From: Cymodocea nodosa
Lineage: Eukaryota; Streptophyta; Magnoliopsida; Alismatales; Cymodoceaceae
Reading direction: 5' to 3'
NCBI GenBank assembly: GCA_036874045.1
Contig: CM072345.1
Location: 9,139,501 to 9,203,500, forward strand
Length of the DNA: 64,000 nt
The notes under the pieces are model-generated. The model searched no databases, was not told the origin of the DNA, and saw nothing but the letters and a program-made list of their open reading frames with translations. The position numbers and the translations under genes are program-made. Shown here one piece after another: positions 1-13,300 of the stretch (positions are counted from its first letter, which is position 1; every line of letters starts with the position of its first letter).

Positions 1-3000
1 GCGACGGCGATCATCACGGCGGAGAGCAGAGTTCAGCAGGTCACATCGCCGGTAAAGATTCTTCCTTTTTCTGGTGTATGAACTATGCTATTTTTCTGGG
101 TTTGCTTTGGTTTTTGGTTGGTTGGTAATTCCTTGAATTGTTCGGGCACGTTGGGTCGGTTATCTTCACTACCGCCTCGTTTCCTGGGTGTTGTTGGAAA
201 TGCTGTGTCGCCTAAAGAGCTAGTGATGTCTGATTGTCATTAATTTCGCTGTTGCTAAAAGTGGTTTTCTTCCCTTTTATGGTGTGCGTGACGCTGGTGT
301 TTGGCGGCCGTTTTTCTCATAATCAGGCTTAATCAAGAAGATAACCAGGAAATCAATAGGATTCTTAAAATAGCATAAAAATTAGTGCTTAGTCATGATT
401 TAAGATACGAGTTGATTTATATCTTACTAATAATATTATCTTGGGAAAGTTTTATCTCCCTTCTTTTAATTGTTTGGCTTTGGGGCTGAGGCTGGTTGTT
501 ATTTATTTTGATTGATTTATTTAGCTAGTTTAGTATTCATAAATAATCTATTTTTTGTATGTTCATCTGCCTATTGCGTAAGTAAAATTAAAGGAATCTG
601 GGAGGACAGGCAAGCTTGTTGGTATATCTAGCTCGGTCATGTCAGCCTTTTGGCTTGGTCTCTATATCTGAACGACAAGAAGATCTTAATACCATAAGTG
701 CAATCGTTTCCCGGAGATGATTTATTGATCTCCTAGCGGGTGATGGTCGAACCTAAAAGTATGCATATCTTGGGAAGTTGTAGACTATAGCTTCAAGGAG
801 AATTGTTTTGTTAGATATAAAGCACAATAAACATGCGATCACCACGGTAGCAAAAATCCATGTGTTTTTGTAAATAAAAAGGTCGTTCGCAGTTAATGGA
901 CCAGTATTGATGACAAAACTTTTAGTGTAATGACTTATTTTATAGATCTTTGTTTCTTTCAAATTACGTGGTGACACTCTGATCCATATTTTTAATCAGA
1001 ACTCATTCTACCCATTACCTTGATCCTTTGATATACTTTGTTGACATTGGATACAAATTTTGATATTTTCGATGTACTTATTGGTGTTCTTGCAATATGC
1101 AAATAATAATTTCTCAGGTGAAACAGAATCTTATTTAAAGAGGTTTGGGATGACAATATGCAGGATTTTTTTTTTCTTTTTGAAGTTGCTTCCCGGTCTA
1201 GATGCTTGGCACCGGTTCCCTGAGGGTTAAAAAGTACAAAAAATTTTAGGAATTCAAGCTCTTATTCTTGACATTGAAATTGGAATACCTGTATCCTATT
1301 CAAGGTAAATGGTTATGTGAATAGTTACTCATTACCATCATTTTGTGTTGTAATTGCAATATCCAAGGTGGTTCATGAGTCAGTCTTTTTGAGTTTTGAA
1401 TAGAGTGATGCAACTTCTTCTTTTTTTGAATAGAGAGTGATGCACCCTTTTTTTTTATTTTGAAGAGGGAGTGATGCACCTACTTGTGTACATTTCTTGC
1501 CTAAAATGGTTAACATGTTCTTGTAATGTTTTTTGTGGAAATGGCTCTATGGAGGATATCTGATATGATTATTTGATCTAATATATTTTCATATGTAACC
1601 TTTTTCAATAATTGTTACTTTAATGTATTGTTCATATGCTAGATAAAAAAATTCAATTCAAACTAAAAATGCAAAGTAAAAATTTGAGTTTTGTAATTTT
1701 TTGAAAACAACAGCTTATTTTCAAATATTGGATCTAAATAATCATTATGAAACAACCCTATGTTGACTTTGAAGTCTTAGATATAATTTTACTGGTTTCT
1801 TTTTTCTTTAACCATAAGGAAATTTGAGAAGTAGCTGAATCTTTATTGGATGAAATGGAACTTGCTGTCGGATATATTAAAGGTTTTTGCTGCTTAGTTG
1901 GCATTTGTAAAATGACTTGTCAAGTTGTCGTGCCGTACTTGGTTTTAAGTGTTAGATTTTTGTGCTATATTCTAACCACTAAAGCTTACTTATGCATGGT
2001 CGGTTGTCCTAGAGATAACTTCTGCGAGACTCATCATCTTCTCAGGAATTAAAGATGAACTCTGTGTTTTTCTTTTTTTATTACAATGGCCAGTGGTCTA
2101 GTGTTTCAACAAATATGTGGATCAAAATTTATTTCATTCGATCATTGTCTTCTTCTGATGATTGGACTTTCTTTGCTCTTTAGTGAGATAAGCAGGTAAA
2201 AATGTTGTGTACTTGATTGCCCCAGTGAAACTAGAATAATGAATATTGTGTCGTGGAAAAGGGCTTAGCACTTGTTTGACATGTTTCAAGTATTGAAGTG
2301 TTGTGAGGTCTAGTGATAAGCACAAACTGGGAAGTTGACGTGATGGTAGCTCAGTGAGGTCTAGTGGGCATTCTATTGAGTAAAACAACGTTTTCTGCTT
2401 GAGAATATAATGGGGACTCAGTTAGATATTGCAGTGATGGTAGCTCATTTAGTAACGGAAAAAGAATTTGTGTTTGAAACATCTTTTCCTGCCTATTGGC
2501 CCACTATGGTGTCTATTATTCACCATTATATTTTCCTTGATTGGATTCTAGATGACATGCATGAATACAAGTCATTTGGAGATAATGATAGCATAAGTAT
2601 TTGTTTTATTGATTTTAAACCTTCATTTCCCCTGATAGAATGAAATGACATCATTGCATAGGAGGAAAAATGACTATTTTTAACAAGAATAATCATCCTC
2701 TTCTTCTCACTTTGGTGCGCAAGGGGATTATATACAAGTATTTGTTTTATTGACGTTAAACCTTCATTTTCCATGATAGAATGATATGATATCATTGCAT
2801 AGGACGAAAAATGACTTTTTTTTAACAAGAATAATAATCCTTTGCTTCTCACTTTGGTGAATAAGGGGGATTATATACAAGTGAATGAGGCCAGAGAAAA
2901 AAATATTATCTGCTGCTTTTATGTTTATATTTGTAGTACCCATTCCTGATTAAGTAATTTCCATTTTGGAACTTGTCATTTTTGCAAATACATTAAGGAT

Positions 3001-4217
3001 TTCCTATTATTCATCTATGTAATGAATTTTAATTATTTTTCTTATAACAGAGAAAAAGGTGGGGTGGCTGGCTTAGTATGTACTGGTGTTTTGGATCCCA
3101 GAAGCAAGGTAAACGCATAAATCATGCAGTGGTCTTACCGGAAACAGCAGAAACAGGGGCTCCTGTGGCATCTGAGACTCAGATGCATACGTCATCACAT
3201 GTATTGCCCTTCGTTGCACCTCCCTCTTCACCTGCTTCTTTCATTCAATCAGAACCCCCATCTGCCATTCAATCCCCTGTAGGTCTATTCTCTCTGAGTG
3301 CCCTTAGTGCGAATATCTGTTCCCCCGGTGGTCCAGCTTCTATATTTGCAATTGGTCCCTATGCAAATGAAACACAGCTAGTTTCTCCTCCCGCCTTTAC
3401 CACTGAACCATCCACTGCATCCTTCACTCCCCCACCGGAATCTGTCCATCAAACAACACCACCATCTCCTGAGGTCCCATTTGCCCAGCTTTTAATGTCT
3501 TCACTGGATTCCAATCTTAAGAAGGATGATTGCAATGAGTTCCACTCGTACCAGCTTTATCCAGGAAGTCCAATTGGTAACCTCATATCTCCAAGTTCAG
3601 TGTGTTCTAGCACCTCATCTCCATTCCCGGATGTTGAGTTCCAGTCTTCTATTAGTAGCTCCTTCCCTTCCATCTCTATCGGTGAACCACCCAAGCTACT
3701 TTCCGCTGAGGATCTTGCCATGCGTAAAACAATGCCTATCCACTCCTCCAGAAAGGCCAGTTTGGCTTCGGATGGTTTGTGTAAAACGGACCATGGTAAG
3801 GACATAATCACCGCCAGGAACAGTTTTCCACTACTGAATCCCAGGCTGTCATTTGAGTTGTCCGCAGTGGAGGTTGTAAGATGTTTGGAGAAGGAACCGG
3901 CGCCTGCACTTCAAGCAGATTTAGAGTCCCATGCTGATGCAACGAAAACCAATGCTGGTTCACTTCCTGAGACTGACAAAAGAGAAAACACAATTGGGTA
4001 TGTTGATGGCAATTACCATGACTTGCCTGAGAAGCTTCAGATTTCTCCATCCGATCGAGCGGTGAAAGAATTCAAGTTTGACAATGCTGATGAAACCACA
4101 GAGGGTCCCACTGTTGGATCAAATTGGTGGGCCAATGATAAAGTTATTGGCACAGAGACTGGCACAAGCAAGAAGAACTGGTCCTTCTTCCCCATCAAAC
4201 AACCAGGCGTTAGCTGA
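1..4217 (+). CDS. Hydroxyproline-rich glycoprotein family protein (At5g52430/At4g25620-like), 5' partial
   Basis: Two exons are visible: 1-51 (incoming from the left, reading ATAIITAESRVQQVTSP) and 3051-4217, joined across an intron with a GT donor at 52 and AG acceptor ending at 3050. The join is in phase and gives the family signature RKRWGGWLSMYWCFGSQKQ. A 379-codon ATG frame begins at 3078, but that Met is internal because the conserved RWG..W segment before it is coding. The protein is rich in Pro and Ser (PFVAPPSSPASF, PPSPEVPFAQLL, PGSPIGNLISPSS) and has no signal peptide or catalytic motif in view. The end NWSFFPIKQPGVS looks like the natural C-terminus of this family, so the stop at 4215-4217 is probably real. 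The molecular function of the family is not established; the name is from its composition. The first codons lie outside the window. Confidence 0.85.
2595..2879. repeat. Tandem duplication, 2 x about 141 bp, in the first intron of the hydroxyproline-rich gene
   Basis: The segment starting AAGTATTTGTTTTATTGA at 2595 recurs at 2736. Both copies share the TAAACCTTCATTT, CATTGCATAGGA and TTCTCACTTTGGTG blocks and differ by scattered substitutions and small indels. The short frame on the - strand across this area is only the duplication read in translation, not a gene. Confidence 0.85.
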
Positions 4218-6630
4218 TTGGAACTTATGGCATCTTTCACAAGTTGATAACACAATAAACCTCCGGTCAAGGTAAAAACCAAGAGAGCCAGTGATTCGCT
4301 CCCCATTCAGAGCTGTGCAGCCGAGCAAAACCATGGGGTCTTTTATAAATGGGAAGATTCATAAACTAGAGAGCTGCCGCAGGCTGTGTACAGATGGTGT
4401 AACAAATTCCTGCAACCTGAAATTTGGTTTTCATGTATGTCAAGGTGGTTCTAGATCATCTCAATTGTCTGAGATGTTTACTGTAAAATGTTGATGTAAA
4501 CTACATTACCTTCCACTGTCTGTAATGACTGATTTAGTAACCATTTTCTGGTAATTTATATCATATCTTTGAGAACTCTTTTGCCATCAAACTTGGTAAT
4601 TTTGTAGAATTGCAAAAAAAAAGCTGTGGGAATCCAAATTCAGCAGCCTTGATCTTGTTATCAACAACGGATATGGACGGTTGATTTTTTGCTTTATCTT
4701 GAGAGAAAGAGATTCAGACATAAACTTAAGGAAAAACATTGTCATTGGAAAAAGTTTTTGAACATATTTTTATTTTAAATGTTGATATTTAAAATATATG
4801 AAAAAAAAATTCACTTTGTAGTGAAATTATATCATGGATTGTTGTTGTATTACATCTAAACATAAAAATAAACTATCGACACAAATAATATTTAAAAAAA
4901 TACAGAAATGACAATAATTTGGGTGTTATTTTCTTACCATAAATGTCTCTTATATTTTCATATATTATTTGTGTATCGTTTTAATTTCATATACTTTGCA
5001 ATTCATTTCATCACCTGTAATCCTGTAACCTTGTGAATTGCAATTACCAATCATTTCAAGTTTCATCAAAGAGAAAAAAACATTTACCAACCATTTGACT
5101 GGTTCAAATAATCAGGTCAAAGGAAAGTTCTGGGCAAACGACGTTTTGCACGTGTGTGATTTCAAAGCCCTGTTAAGGTCACGTCACATGATCGATATCA
5201 ATCGATGGTGACACCCAAAACACATATCACCAGTCATTTGAAAGGGAACTCCACCAAGATGCCTTTTGTTTTCTTTCTTCTCAAGAATTTCTTTTGGCTT
5301 CATTGGGATGGTCATGATTCCGTAAGGATGATATAAATAATTACAATGTGCCATAAGATAAAGACATATTAACTATACTGTCGAAATCAATTACAATAAC
5401 TCAATTAACTAAGAATAGTGTGGAGTCAAGCCAATAAATAAATATTCGAAATCTAAAATTTGATTCGGATTTATAAATTCGTTACGTTTACAATGAGATT
5501 ATCTGAATCTAAAGTTTGATAAATAATAATTGAATTTTGAAATTCATATCAGAAAAATATTTGGAACGAGTTCAGATATATATGATATCCATTAGTTTAA
5601 TTCTAGTTAAACTAATTATTTCTAATTGGATATTCAGGTAATCGGAATAATACATTTGAATATTTAAATAACTATCATCTAAATATTGATCAAATATATT
5701 TGAATTATCCATACATTAAATGGATACCAATTCAGATATAGGAATATCTTATACATTCTTAGCAAAGATATTCATAATCTCCTGTAAGATTCAATTCTTG
5801 AACAACACAAAAAAAGACAAACGCCACTAAAAACTAAGCAGCAACTTTTTTAAATAAAATACTACAATGGTAGTTCCTACAATATTGCACCCAGAAAGCC
5901 GTTGAAATTATTGTAGTAGTTATTTGAAAAAGTCGTTGCCATTGAAACCATTATTTTACAGCTCTTAAAAAATACACCTTTTCATGATCCCACAATGTTT
6001 TATTGCATTTACCAAAATCCAAATGTTGATAAGATATAAGGGTATCATTAGTTCTGATGAACTGAATTAGCACAAATAAATTTTATTTTATTTTTTTTAA
6101 AAAAAATACATTTTGTAAATAGTAATTTCAAAAACTACTAATAAATGTAAGAGATTCTAACTCATAAAAACTCCTCTTTTTTTATTTTCACAAAACTTAC
6201 CTCTACTTACTTTCCACCCGCACAAATAATTGCACCATCTGTCGTTCTTTTGATTGGGAATTCGAATCTTCCGAAGATTGCGAAATACTTTGAAAACAAC
6301 TAATCTAGCATTGACCAGAGGAAGGAAGTTTCATGGAATGGTTACTTGGGAAGAAAAAAAAACCTGTGCCCCAAACTTGACCGGAGAAAAATAAAAATCC
6401 ACATTCTTTGACTTAGACCTTCTAGAAGACAAAAGACATCACATCCCATTCCCATTCCCACGCCAACCCAATTCCTGATTTCTCTCTCTCGTTCTACACC
6501 ATCCGTCTCTCTCCTCCTTCCCTTCCATTCCATCCGAACCCTAACTCATCTCCTTTATATTCTTCTTCCTGCTCCACCTTTATGGTTCAACTCGTCTCCG
6601 TTCTTCACAAGTCAGCGCAGGGAGGGAAAG
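4218..6630. other. Intergenic region: 3' UTR of the left gene and upstream region of the BTB gene
   Basis: No gene is recognisable. The first few hundred bases are probably 3' UTR of the left gene. The middle (about 4740-6250) is AT-rich with no coding periodicity that I can see. A G-box-like CACGTG occurs at about 5149 but is far from the next start. A pyrimidine-rich leader with TTTATATTC at about 6553 precedes the BTB start. Confidence 0.5.
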
Positions 6631-6824
6631 ATGCCACCTTTCGCCGCCGGCCTCGTCTCCACCTATCCTCTTCCCACCACGAAGCCCTCGGACCACCACA
6701 ACATCGTCACGCTCAACGTCGGCGGACAGCTCTTCCAGACCACCTGCCAAACCCTAGCCCTCGCTGGCCAAAGCTCTCTCCTTTCCTCCGTCACCGCCTC
6801 AGCTGGAGTGCCGTTCATCGATAG
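6582..6824 (+). promoter_or_regulatory. Possible overlapping upstream ORF before the BTB gene
   Basis: An ATG at 6582 lies 49 bases before the BTB start in a different frame, and its frame runs to 6824, well past the main start. If the transcript begins upstream of 6582, scanning ribosomes would meet it first. Its context is weak (T at -3, G at +4). The encoded peptide has no recognisable domain. Confidence 0.3.
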
Positions 6825-8067
6825 GGACCCTGAGCTCTTCTCCATCCTCCTCTCTTTCCTCCGAACCGGCCGTCTCCCGTCTAAAGCTGCTGCCTTTGAC
6901 CTCCAAGATCTTGTCGCTGAGGCCCAGTTCTACGGGGTCGACTCCAATTTCCTCTCTTCTGTTTCTGATCCCTCACACTACGACGCGTTCGACCTCCAGA
7001 AGACCCAGATTTTGCCCCTCAATGGCCGTGACTCGCCGTCTGCCATCGCCACGACGCCTTCGGGGTCGGTGCATGTTGCTCACGGCAGCAAGATCACGTC
7101 CTTCGATTGGTCGCTTCGCAGAAAATCGACGTTGTTGACGAGCTTCCCTGCGGTGGATTCTCTCCTTGCGATCTCGCCGTCGGTCGTGGCAGCGGGTGCC
7201 ACCGATTTCCCCGGACTTCGGGTTCTCGACGTTGAAAAGGGTTCCGTGAGGAGTGTTCTCAATTGGGCGAGCTACCCGTCCACCGGCGGTAACTCGACCG
7301 TCCAGGCAATTGGGTCCTCTCCCGATTATCTTTTCGGTAGCTTTGAGTCTTTCCGCCGGAATTCCAATGCCATCGTGGCGTTCGACCTCCGCGGCGGGTC
7401 GCTTTGCCCCGTAATGGAGTTAGGAAGGGGTGAAATCTACGGTGCCGATCTCGATTCTGCAATACCGGCGACAAAGCTGAGGTGGGTGTCGAACATGGGG
7501 CTCCTCATGGCTTCTGGATCGCACGGTGGACCGTCAGGTCTTGTCGGCAGCATCAGATTGTGGGATGTCAGGTCGCACGCTTCCATCTGGGAAACTAAGG
7601 AACAGAACGATTGCTTCGCCGACGTCGCCACATCTGATGCGCTATCAGCCATTTTCAAAGTGGGTGTGAACTCTGGCAACGTTTCCATGATGGACCTGAG
7701 GAAATTGGCCAATGGCACTGCCGAGAACCAATGGGTTTGCCTCGGTGAGCCGTGGAGGAGAGCGGCGGAGAGTGGGACGAGCAAGGAAGGAAGCGGATGC
7801 CGCATGGAAAGCTACGGGAACCAGGTGTTCTGCACCAAGGACAGTGATATTGAGATGTGGAGTGAAGTGGTGATGGGTCCTAAAGGGGGTCTGGGAAGGG
7901 ATGATGGATTTGTAGGGGAAAGGGTCATGAGAAGGAATGTGATGGGGAGAGTGAAGGATGGCGGTAGGAGCAAGATCACACAGATTGGATTTGGGGGGAA
8001 CAGGATGGTCCTGGCCAGGAAAGATCAGCACTGTGTGGAGGTATGGGAAAACCCTGCCAGTAGGTGA
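6631..8067 (+). CDS. BTB/POZ domain protein (At5g41330/At3g09030-like), single exon
   Basis: This is one uninterrupted 478-codon frame, in keeping with the intronless plant BTB genes of this type. Residues 24-38 (NIVTLNVGGQLFQTT) begin a T1/KCTD-type BTB fold. The RDPELFSILLSFLRTGRLP segment at about 67-85 and the DLQDLVAEAQFYGV segment that follows are typical of the same domain. The rest (about 130-478) has beta-propeller-like blocks such as GSIRLWDVRSHASIWETKEQ and CVEVWENP. Proteins with this layout are usually adaptors for CUL3 ubiquitin ligases; that role is inferred, not shown. The start at 6631 has A at -3. An out-of-frame ATG at 6582 opens an 80-codon frame that overlaps the start and may dampen translation. 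The family has about 440-460 residues, so this copy is full length. Confidence 0.9.
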   Translation: MPPFAAGLVSTYPLPTTKPSDHHNIVTLNVGGQLFQTTCQTLALAGQSSLLSSVTASAGVPFIDRDPELFSILLSFLRTGRLPSKAAAFDLQDLVAEAQFYGVDSNFLSSVSDPSHYDAFDLQKTQILPLNGRDSPSAIATTPSGSVHVAHGSKITSFDWSLRRKSTLLTSFPAVDSLLAISPSVVAAGATDFPGLRVLDVEKGSVRSVLNWASYPSTGGNSTVQAIGSSPDYLFGSFESFRRNSNAIVAFDLRGGSLCPVMELGRGEIYGADLDSAIPATKLRWVSNMGLLMASGSHGGPSGLVGSIRLWDVRSHASIWETKEQNDCFADVATSDALSAIFKVGVNSGNVSMMDLRKLANGTAENQWVCLGEPWRRAAESGTSKEGSGCRMESYGNQVFCTKDSDIEMWSEVVMGPKGGLGRDDGFVGERVMRRNVMGRVKDGGRSKITQIGFGGNRMVLARKDQHCVEVWENPASR

Positions 8068-10034
8068 GATGGGGAAATCGGATTCTTGGCTTTGCTGGTG
8101 GAAAGGGGTGGTAAGGAAGATGACATTCCACCATCACCTCCATTGATGATGCTTCCAAACATGGTTTTGTTCTCTTTTTCATTTCAATTTGTTGCACATT
8201 TGTGTGTTTTTGGTCTTATCAAAGTTTGCCCATAGACCAGCATTTTAGATAAGCCACTCCCTTGCTTGGCTCAATTATTCATTGATTAGTCAAACAAAAA
8301 AATTGTATAGAAGGTTCAGAACCAGAGGCTGCAAGTGTTATTGATGAAGCTTTTTTTTTCTTTCTTTTTTTAATGTAAACACCGTGCAAAGTTTACATCA
8401 AAGATCTATCTGTGCATCTACCTTTTTCAAGTGGTGTATGTACTTACATATTCGTGCTGCTTGATGTAATGGATTGATTATCCAAGACTTGCTTCTGGTT
8501 TAATTGTCTATTGAATGATGAAACCAGATTTCTCACCATGGGATCCAGCAATTGGCAGGCGAACAATTCCACCAGCTCTTTTCAAGTAAAATAATGTTTT
8601 TCCCTGGTATGGTGGTCGTCATCCTTTCACTGCTTATTTATGCTGTAAGAGCTTTGCAGGAAAGAATAGTAGAAAGAGTTTGGCCCTTGTGCTTTATACA
8701 ACAGCCTAATGTGTTGTATTTTTTACGACACCCAAGTTAAAATATCATTTTAATGTACATGTAAATTAAAATAATTGCTATCTTTAGCAAGAAGATATAA
8801 ACTCCAATGCATATAGACCAACTCTTTTATCAAGACTTGGACTTGGTCTTTCATAAGTTATACAAGGAACATTGGTCTGACGAGTAGGAAACAGAGAATT
8901 TCCAGAAAATAAAATGTTCACATGACATTTACATTTTCATGTATTATATCTGAGGGCATACTTTAATAATGACGAAAAACTTTCACCATGTAAGTGATGT
9001 GAATTAAAGTCTTTAAATTTACATTTGTGATTAAATTTCTTACTTCAATAAAAAAAAAGAAAAAGAAAAAGAAAAAACATTTACTTTTCTTTTCCACATG
9101 TGGAAGAAAAAAAAAATCAAACGATATGTTTTTCACGTGTTTAAATCATTGAATTTCATGAAATTTTTTTAACCATCTAGGCACACAATTTTGTAATAAT
9201 ATAAATGTGGCGATCCATCTTCTATTGACAAATAATTGTTAAATTTATATCTTAAAGGTCGTTGTGCATACCTAAACCATTAAATCGAATTGTCCTACGA
9301 CGGCCTAAAAAATGTAGTCATCGTGCACAAACAGGGTCGTTGAAGTACGTGGTCCAAGAATCTCCTTTCAAGATTTGCAAGAACATGTGATTATTATGAT
9401 TTAAAATTTACCGAAGAATATAAAATTACATATTCTTTTCAATCCAGGCATTTCAAGTTTGTTTGTTTAAAATTTTGGATTTTTTAATTGTGTGCAATCA
9501 AAAAATTCGGTGGTTACTTGTGTATCTACTTGAGAGCTTCTTTTTCAAAATTGGAAGGGGAATTAATGCAACTACAAAAATTTATCAAGAATTCTTAAAT
9601 CTAAGGGTACTAGAACTGAAATTGGAGTATGCGATCGAGGCGTCCTGTGGTATTAATTAAACTGTGCTCCGATCCGGCCTCAATCTTCCAAGTTGCAATT
9701 TTTAACGTGAAAATCACGTAATTAAATCTCAAAAACACTCATCCTTGCGGCCGTGAATGGAAGCCGAACCGATAATTTCATTGGCAAACATGTTTGATCT
9801 GATGGTAAGCCACCAACTCATCAGATTCATTTAAGTATTGGCTACGATGATATACTTTTTTAGAAAAAGAAGATGTTGCGAAAACGTGCATGATTCCATA
9901 TTGACCTTAAGATAAGCTACGTACGAAATATTATTCAGAATCTAAAACAAAGACACCAAACATAATCAGAGACATACGCATGAATGGAAGCAACCAGTTG
10001 GTAGAGCAGAAGCAAATGGCATATATGTTCTATA

Positions 10035-10036
<2 letters not shown>

Positions 10037-10065
<29 letters not shown>
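10037..10065. repeat. (TA)n microsatellite
   Basis: An uninterrupted alternation of T and A of about 29 bases. Confidence 0.95.
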
Positions 10066-10067
<2 letters not shown>

Positions 10068-10198
10068 TGGTAGTCAGACGATCATGGTCACATATGCAAC
10101 GGGTAGAGGGGATGGTGGGATCATGAGATGCACCGAAGGAAGGTTGAGTTAGAATGCCAAAGGATCCAAGTTGCCCTGTTGAAATCAAAGACCACCGC

Positions 10199-10330
10199 AG
10201 TCGACGTCGTCGTCGTCGTCGACATCACCACCACCACCACCACCACCACCACCGCCGCCGCCGCCGCCACGCCGTTGGTGTCAGCGCTTCTTCATGGGTG
10301 GCGAGCGAGCGAGCGAGCGAGCGAGCGAGA
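10199..10330. repeat. Compound microsatellite cluster: (GTC)n, (CAC)n, (GCC)n, then (GCGA)n
   Basis: GTC/CGT triplets to about 10221 pass into CAC triplets (10225-10252) and GCC triplets (to about 10268). After a 32-base gap comes a tetranucleotide GCGA run at 10301-10330. Several frames are open across it on both strands, giving runs of Thr/Ala, Arg/His or Trp, which shows that they are artefacts of the repeat. Confidence 0.9.
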
Positions 10331-13300
10331 CTTGTCTTGTCACGCTGGCTGCAACGTCGACGAGAGGGCCGGGGAAGGAAGAGGACTGGACGAGTGGGGG
10401 AATGCAAGGGTTGGTGAGGGGGGTGGGTGGCGATGGCAATTAATAAAGAGGGAAGAGGAAAGCTGGAAAGGGAGGGAAGCAGCGGCATCTTCCTGGGCAT
10501 ATGCGGCAAGCACATCGACCCATCATCATCATCACGGTGACCACCGCTTTCTCATCCATCAATTTAATCTTTTCGGACGAAGTTGGCATCTTTGGATATA
10601 CGTCTTTTGTTTGCCTTTCCAGTGGCATGGCCTCTCCCACTGGTCACCTCCTCACCTTCCTTCATAAATCCCCCTCCATCGAGTGAACGTGCACCGATGC
10701 CGTCGCGTATTTCCGCATCAAAATTTGCGATCTTGTCGACAATATTTTAAGGATCTATTGTGGAATTAATGTTAGTTTATCTTGTGCGATTTTATCGCTC
10801 TGGCTGGGTTAACTAACAAAGAGAGAAGAGGTACATGATGGGCCCCATTGGACTGGGGCACTTACGTAGTGCTAGAGATATTCCAAGGGCCGGTTGGACA
10901 AAGAGAGTGAGCTATAAAAGGGATGCTATCGGATCACATCAGCGGTAACTTCGGATCTTTTGCTATGTATGCTCGGGATTTCGTGGAAAATGACATTTTC
11001 AATTAAAAATTGTTTACTTTCAAAAAATATCCTTGTATCTGGTTAAATGTATCCCTCAAGTGATGTGCACCCATAATTCCATTTCTTTTTCTAATCTTTA
11101 TGTGCAAGAAGTATGGAAAGTCGTTTTATCACCTTTTTCTAGGCATAAAAAGCGAAATACACCGATAATTTCCATCCTCCCCTCTCAAAATCCACCTGAT
11201 TTCTGATTTCAGGGTTTCTTAATTAGAGCTTGCACTCTCTTGTGTCACCGTTCACGATCTCCTTCCAAAGTTATTATTATTATTATGCTCATGTCATTTC
11301 AATAAAAAAATTTTATGATATATATGTGGAATAATTAAAATTTCTCACTCTCGTTTTTAGTAAATTATATTTGAACTTTGTGCAATTGTACCGGTACTTA
11401 TAGAGTTTTAATTTATCAAAATTAAAGTTTGTTTGTGAGGTTAATGAAGTTGATATTAAGGTTAATTACGTTAATAAATAAGTTAAATTTTGAATTATAT
11501 TCTTTTACCTTCCCTTGAAATTACATAAACATCTTCATTGTTGTTATTTTAAAAAATATTCCTTTCGTCAAGATTTGAAAGATGTTGGTTATAATAACAA
11601 TAATTTTTTAATCTATTAAAATTTAAATTTTAATAAAAATCACAAGTATTGCTATCTTAGCTAATTAAAACGTGCAGTTGACTTTTCAAATACGTGAACA
11701 AGAGTTAATGTTTGAAATAATGTTCTTATCTATTAATATGTTTATGTTTTTGATGATCTACAAGATGATTTATATTTTTATTAGGTAAAGTAATAAACTT
11801 TAAATTATTATTTAAGTCTATATGTTTATAAATTATCGTAAAGTTATATAGTGAACTTTATAAACTATCGTAATGTTATATAGTCAATTTTATGAATAAT
11901 TATAAGTTTATCTGTTTCATAACTCTAGGTTATAACTCTCTAAGTATATAATTTTATAGAGAATAATAAAGTTATAAGAATAACTTTATGGACATTCATA
12001 GAGTTATAAAGTTACATTTGTGAGTTGTGAATGTTTGACTTATAAAGTTATAAAAATAACTTGAAAAACGTTCATAATGCTATCTCTTAAGAGGTTCGTA
12101 AGGTTATAAGTTAGTATATAAAATTTGTTAAAGATAAATCATTGTACTTTATATATGTTAGCTTGTAAGAGTCTACAAAGTTATGATGATAAGTTTACAA
12201 ATGTTTATTATATTCTGTTATGAATAAGCTTGTAAAGTTATAGGCATAATGTTATGACTTTAATAGATTTATTTAGTTATTATATTTTTATATTTAATCA
12301 AAGTTTATTGTAGGAATATTTATTTTACAGATGACACATGACATACACTCATTCTCACATGTTCTATCATATTTCTAAAGACTCGATCAATATTTACAAA
12401 TGACAATTAGAGATAAAATTAACAAATCAAAAATAAATATCGTGGTTTGAAAATGTCTAGAGAATGTGTGTAATTAGTTAGAGTTTCTCATGTATTATAA
12501 AAAGAAGTCGAGTAAAAATGAGAAGTTAGTTCTTTTTCGACAATACTCTAAAGAAAATTTTCAAAAGACTTAAAGATTCTTAGAGAGTGAGAGTTGAAAG
12601 TCATCTGAAAGAATTCAACGACAATAAAGTTATTTCTTGAAGATTCAAAAATTACCGTACAATTAAGAGGAAAGTTTTATTATATTTTATGCATTCTAGA
12701 TTAATTTCTCTTTGCATTTCATCGTTGATTTAAAAGTATAGATAACTTATTTATAAGGGATGTTGTAGAAGAAACTCTAAAAGATTATATTTTACAAGAG
12801 TTTGTAAAGTTGTATAGATAACTATATGATAGTTTATATAGTTAACATGATAATTGTACGAGGATACATACAATTAAATGAATAACTTGATGAAATATCA
12901 ATATTTTGTTAAGTTGATTTTGCTTTGAGTAAAAGTATAGTATACTGAGTTTTGAGTAAACCAAAAACTTTTGAGATTAATAAATTATTGAGTAGAAACT
13001 CAAGAATTAGACATACTCTAGTTGAAAGGAATTACTATAAATTATCTGTATGATTTAATCTTTAGTTAAAAGAAGATCAAAAATAAAAAAATTTGTAACA
13101 TGCTTAGTTCACATTCTCTTAAGTATAAACCTTTATTACAATTAATTTTTAAACGAGTCATCAAAGAGAGAAAAGAAGAGTGATCGTTTGACCTGTAAAA
13201 CATAAGCGATCCGTTTTTCTACGAAGGTTCGAATCCGTTGAAGATTTGAAATAAAAAGGTCGTTCTTTTGGAGCCCGAATACCAATTGATCTCAGCCATA

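Noticed and set aside
2526..2852. 108-codon frame on the - strand
   Set aside because: It reads a tandem-duplicated intron segment; the repeated peptide follows from the DNA duplication.
10128..10667. Open frames of 60-180 codons on both strands over the microsatellite island
   Set aside because: They are translations of CAC, GCC and GCGA repeats; all frames are open at once and none has a recognisable domain.
10908..10925. TATAAAAGG as a promoter
   Set aside because: No coding or structured RNA gene could be identified downstream, so it is not listed as a promoter.
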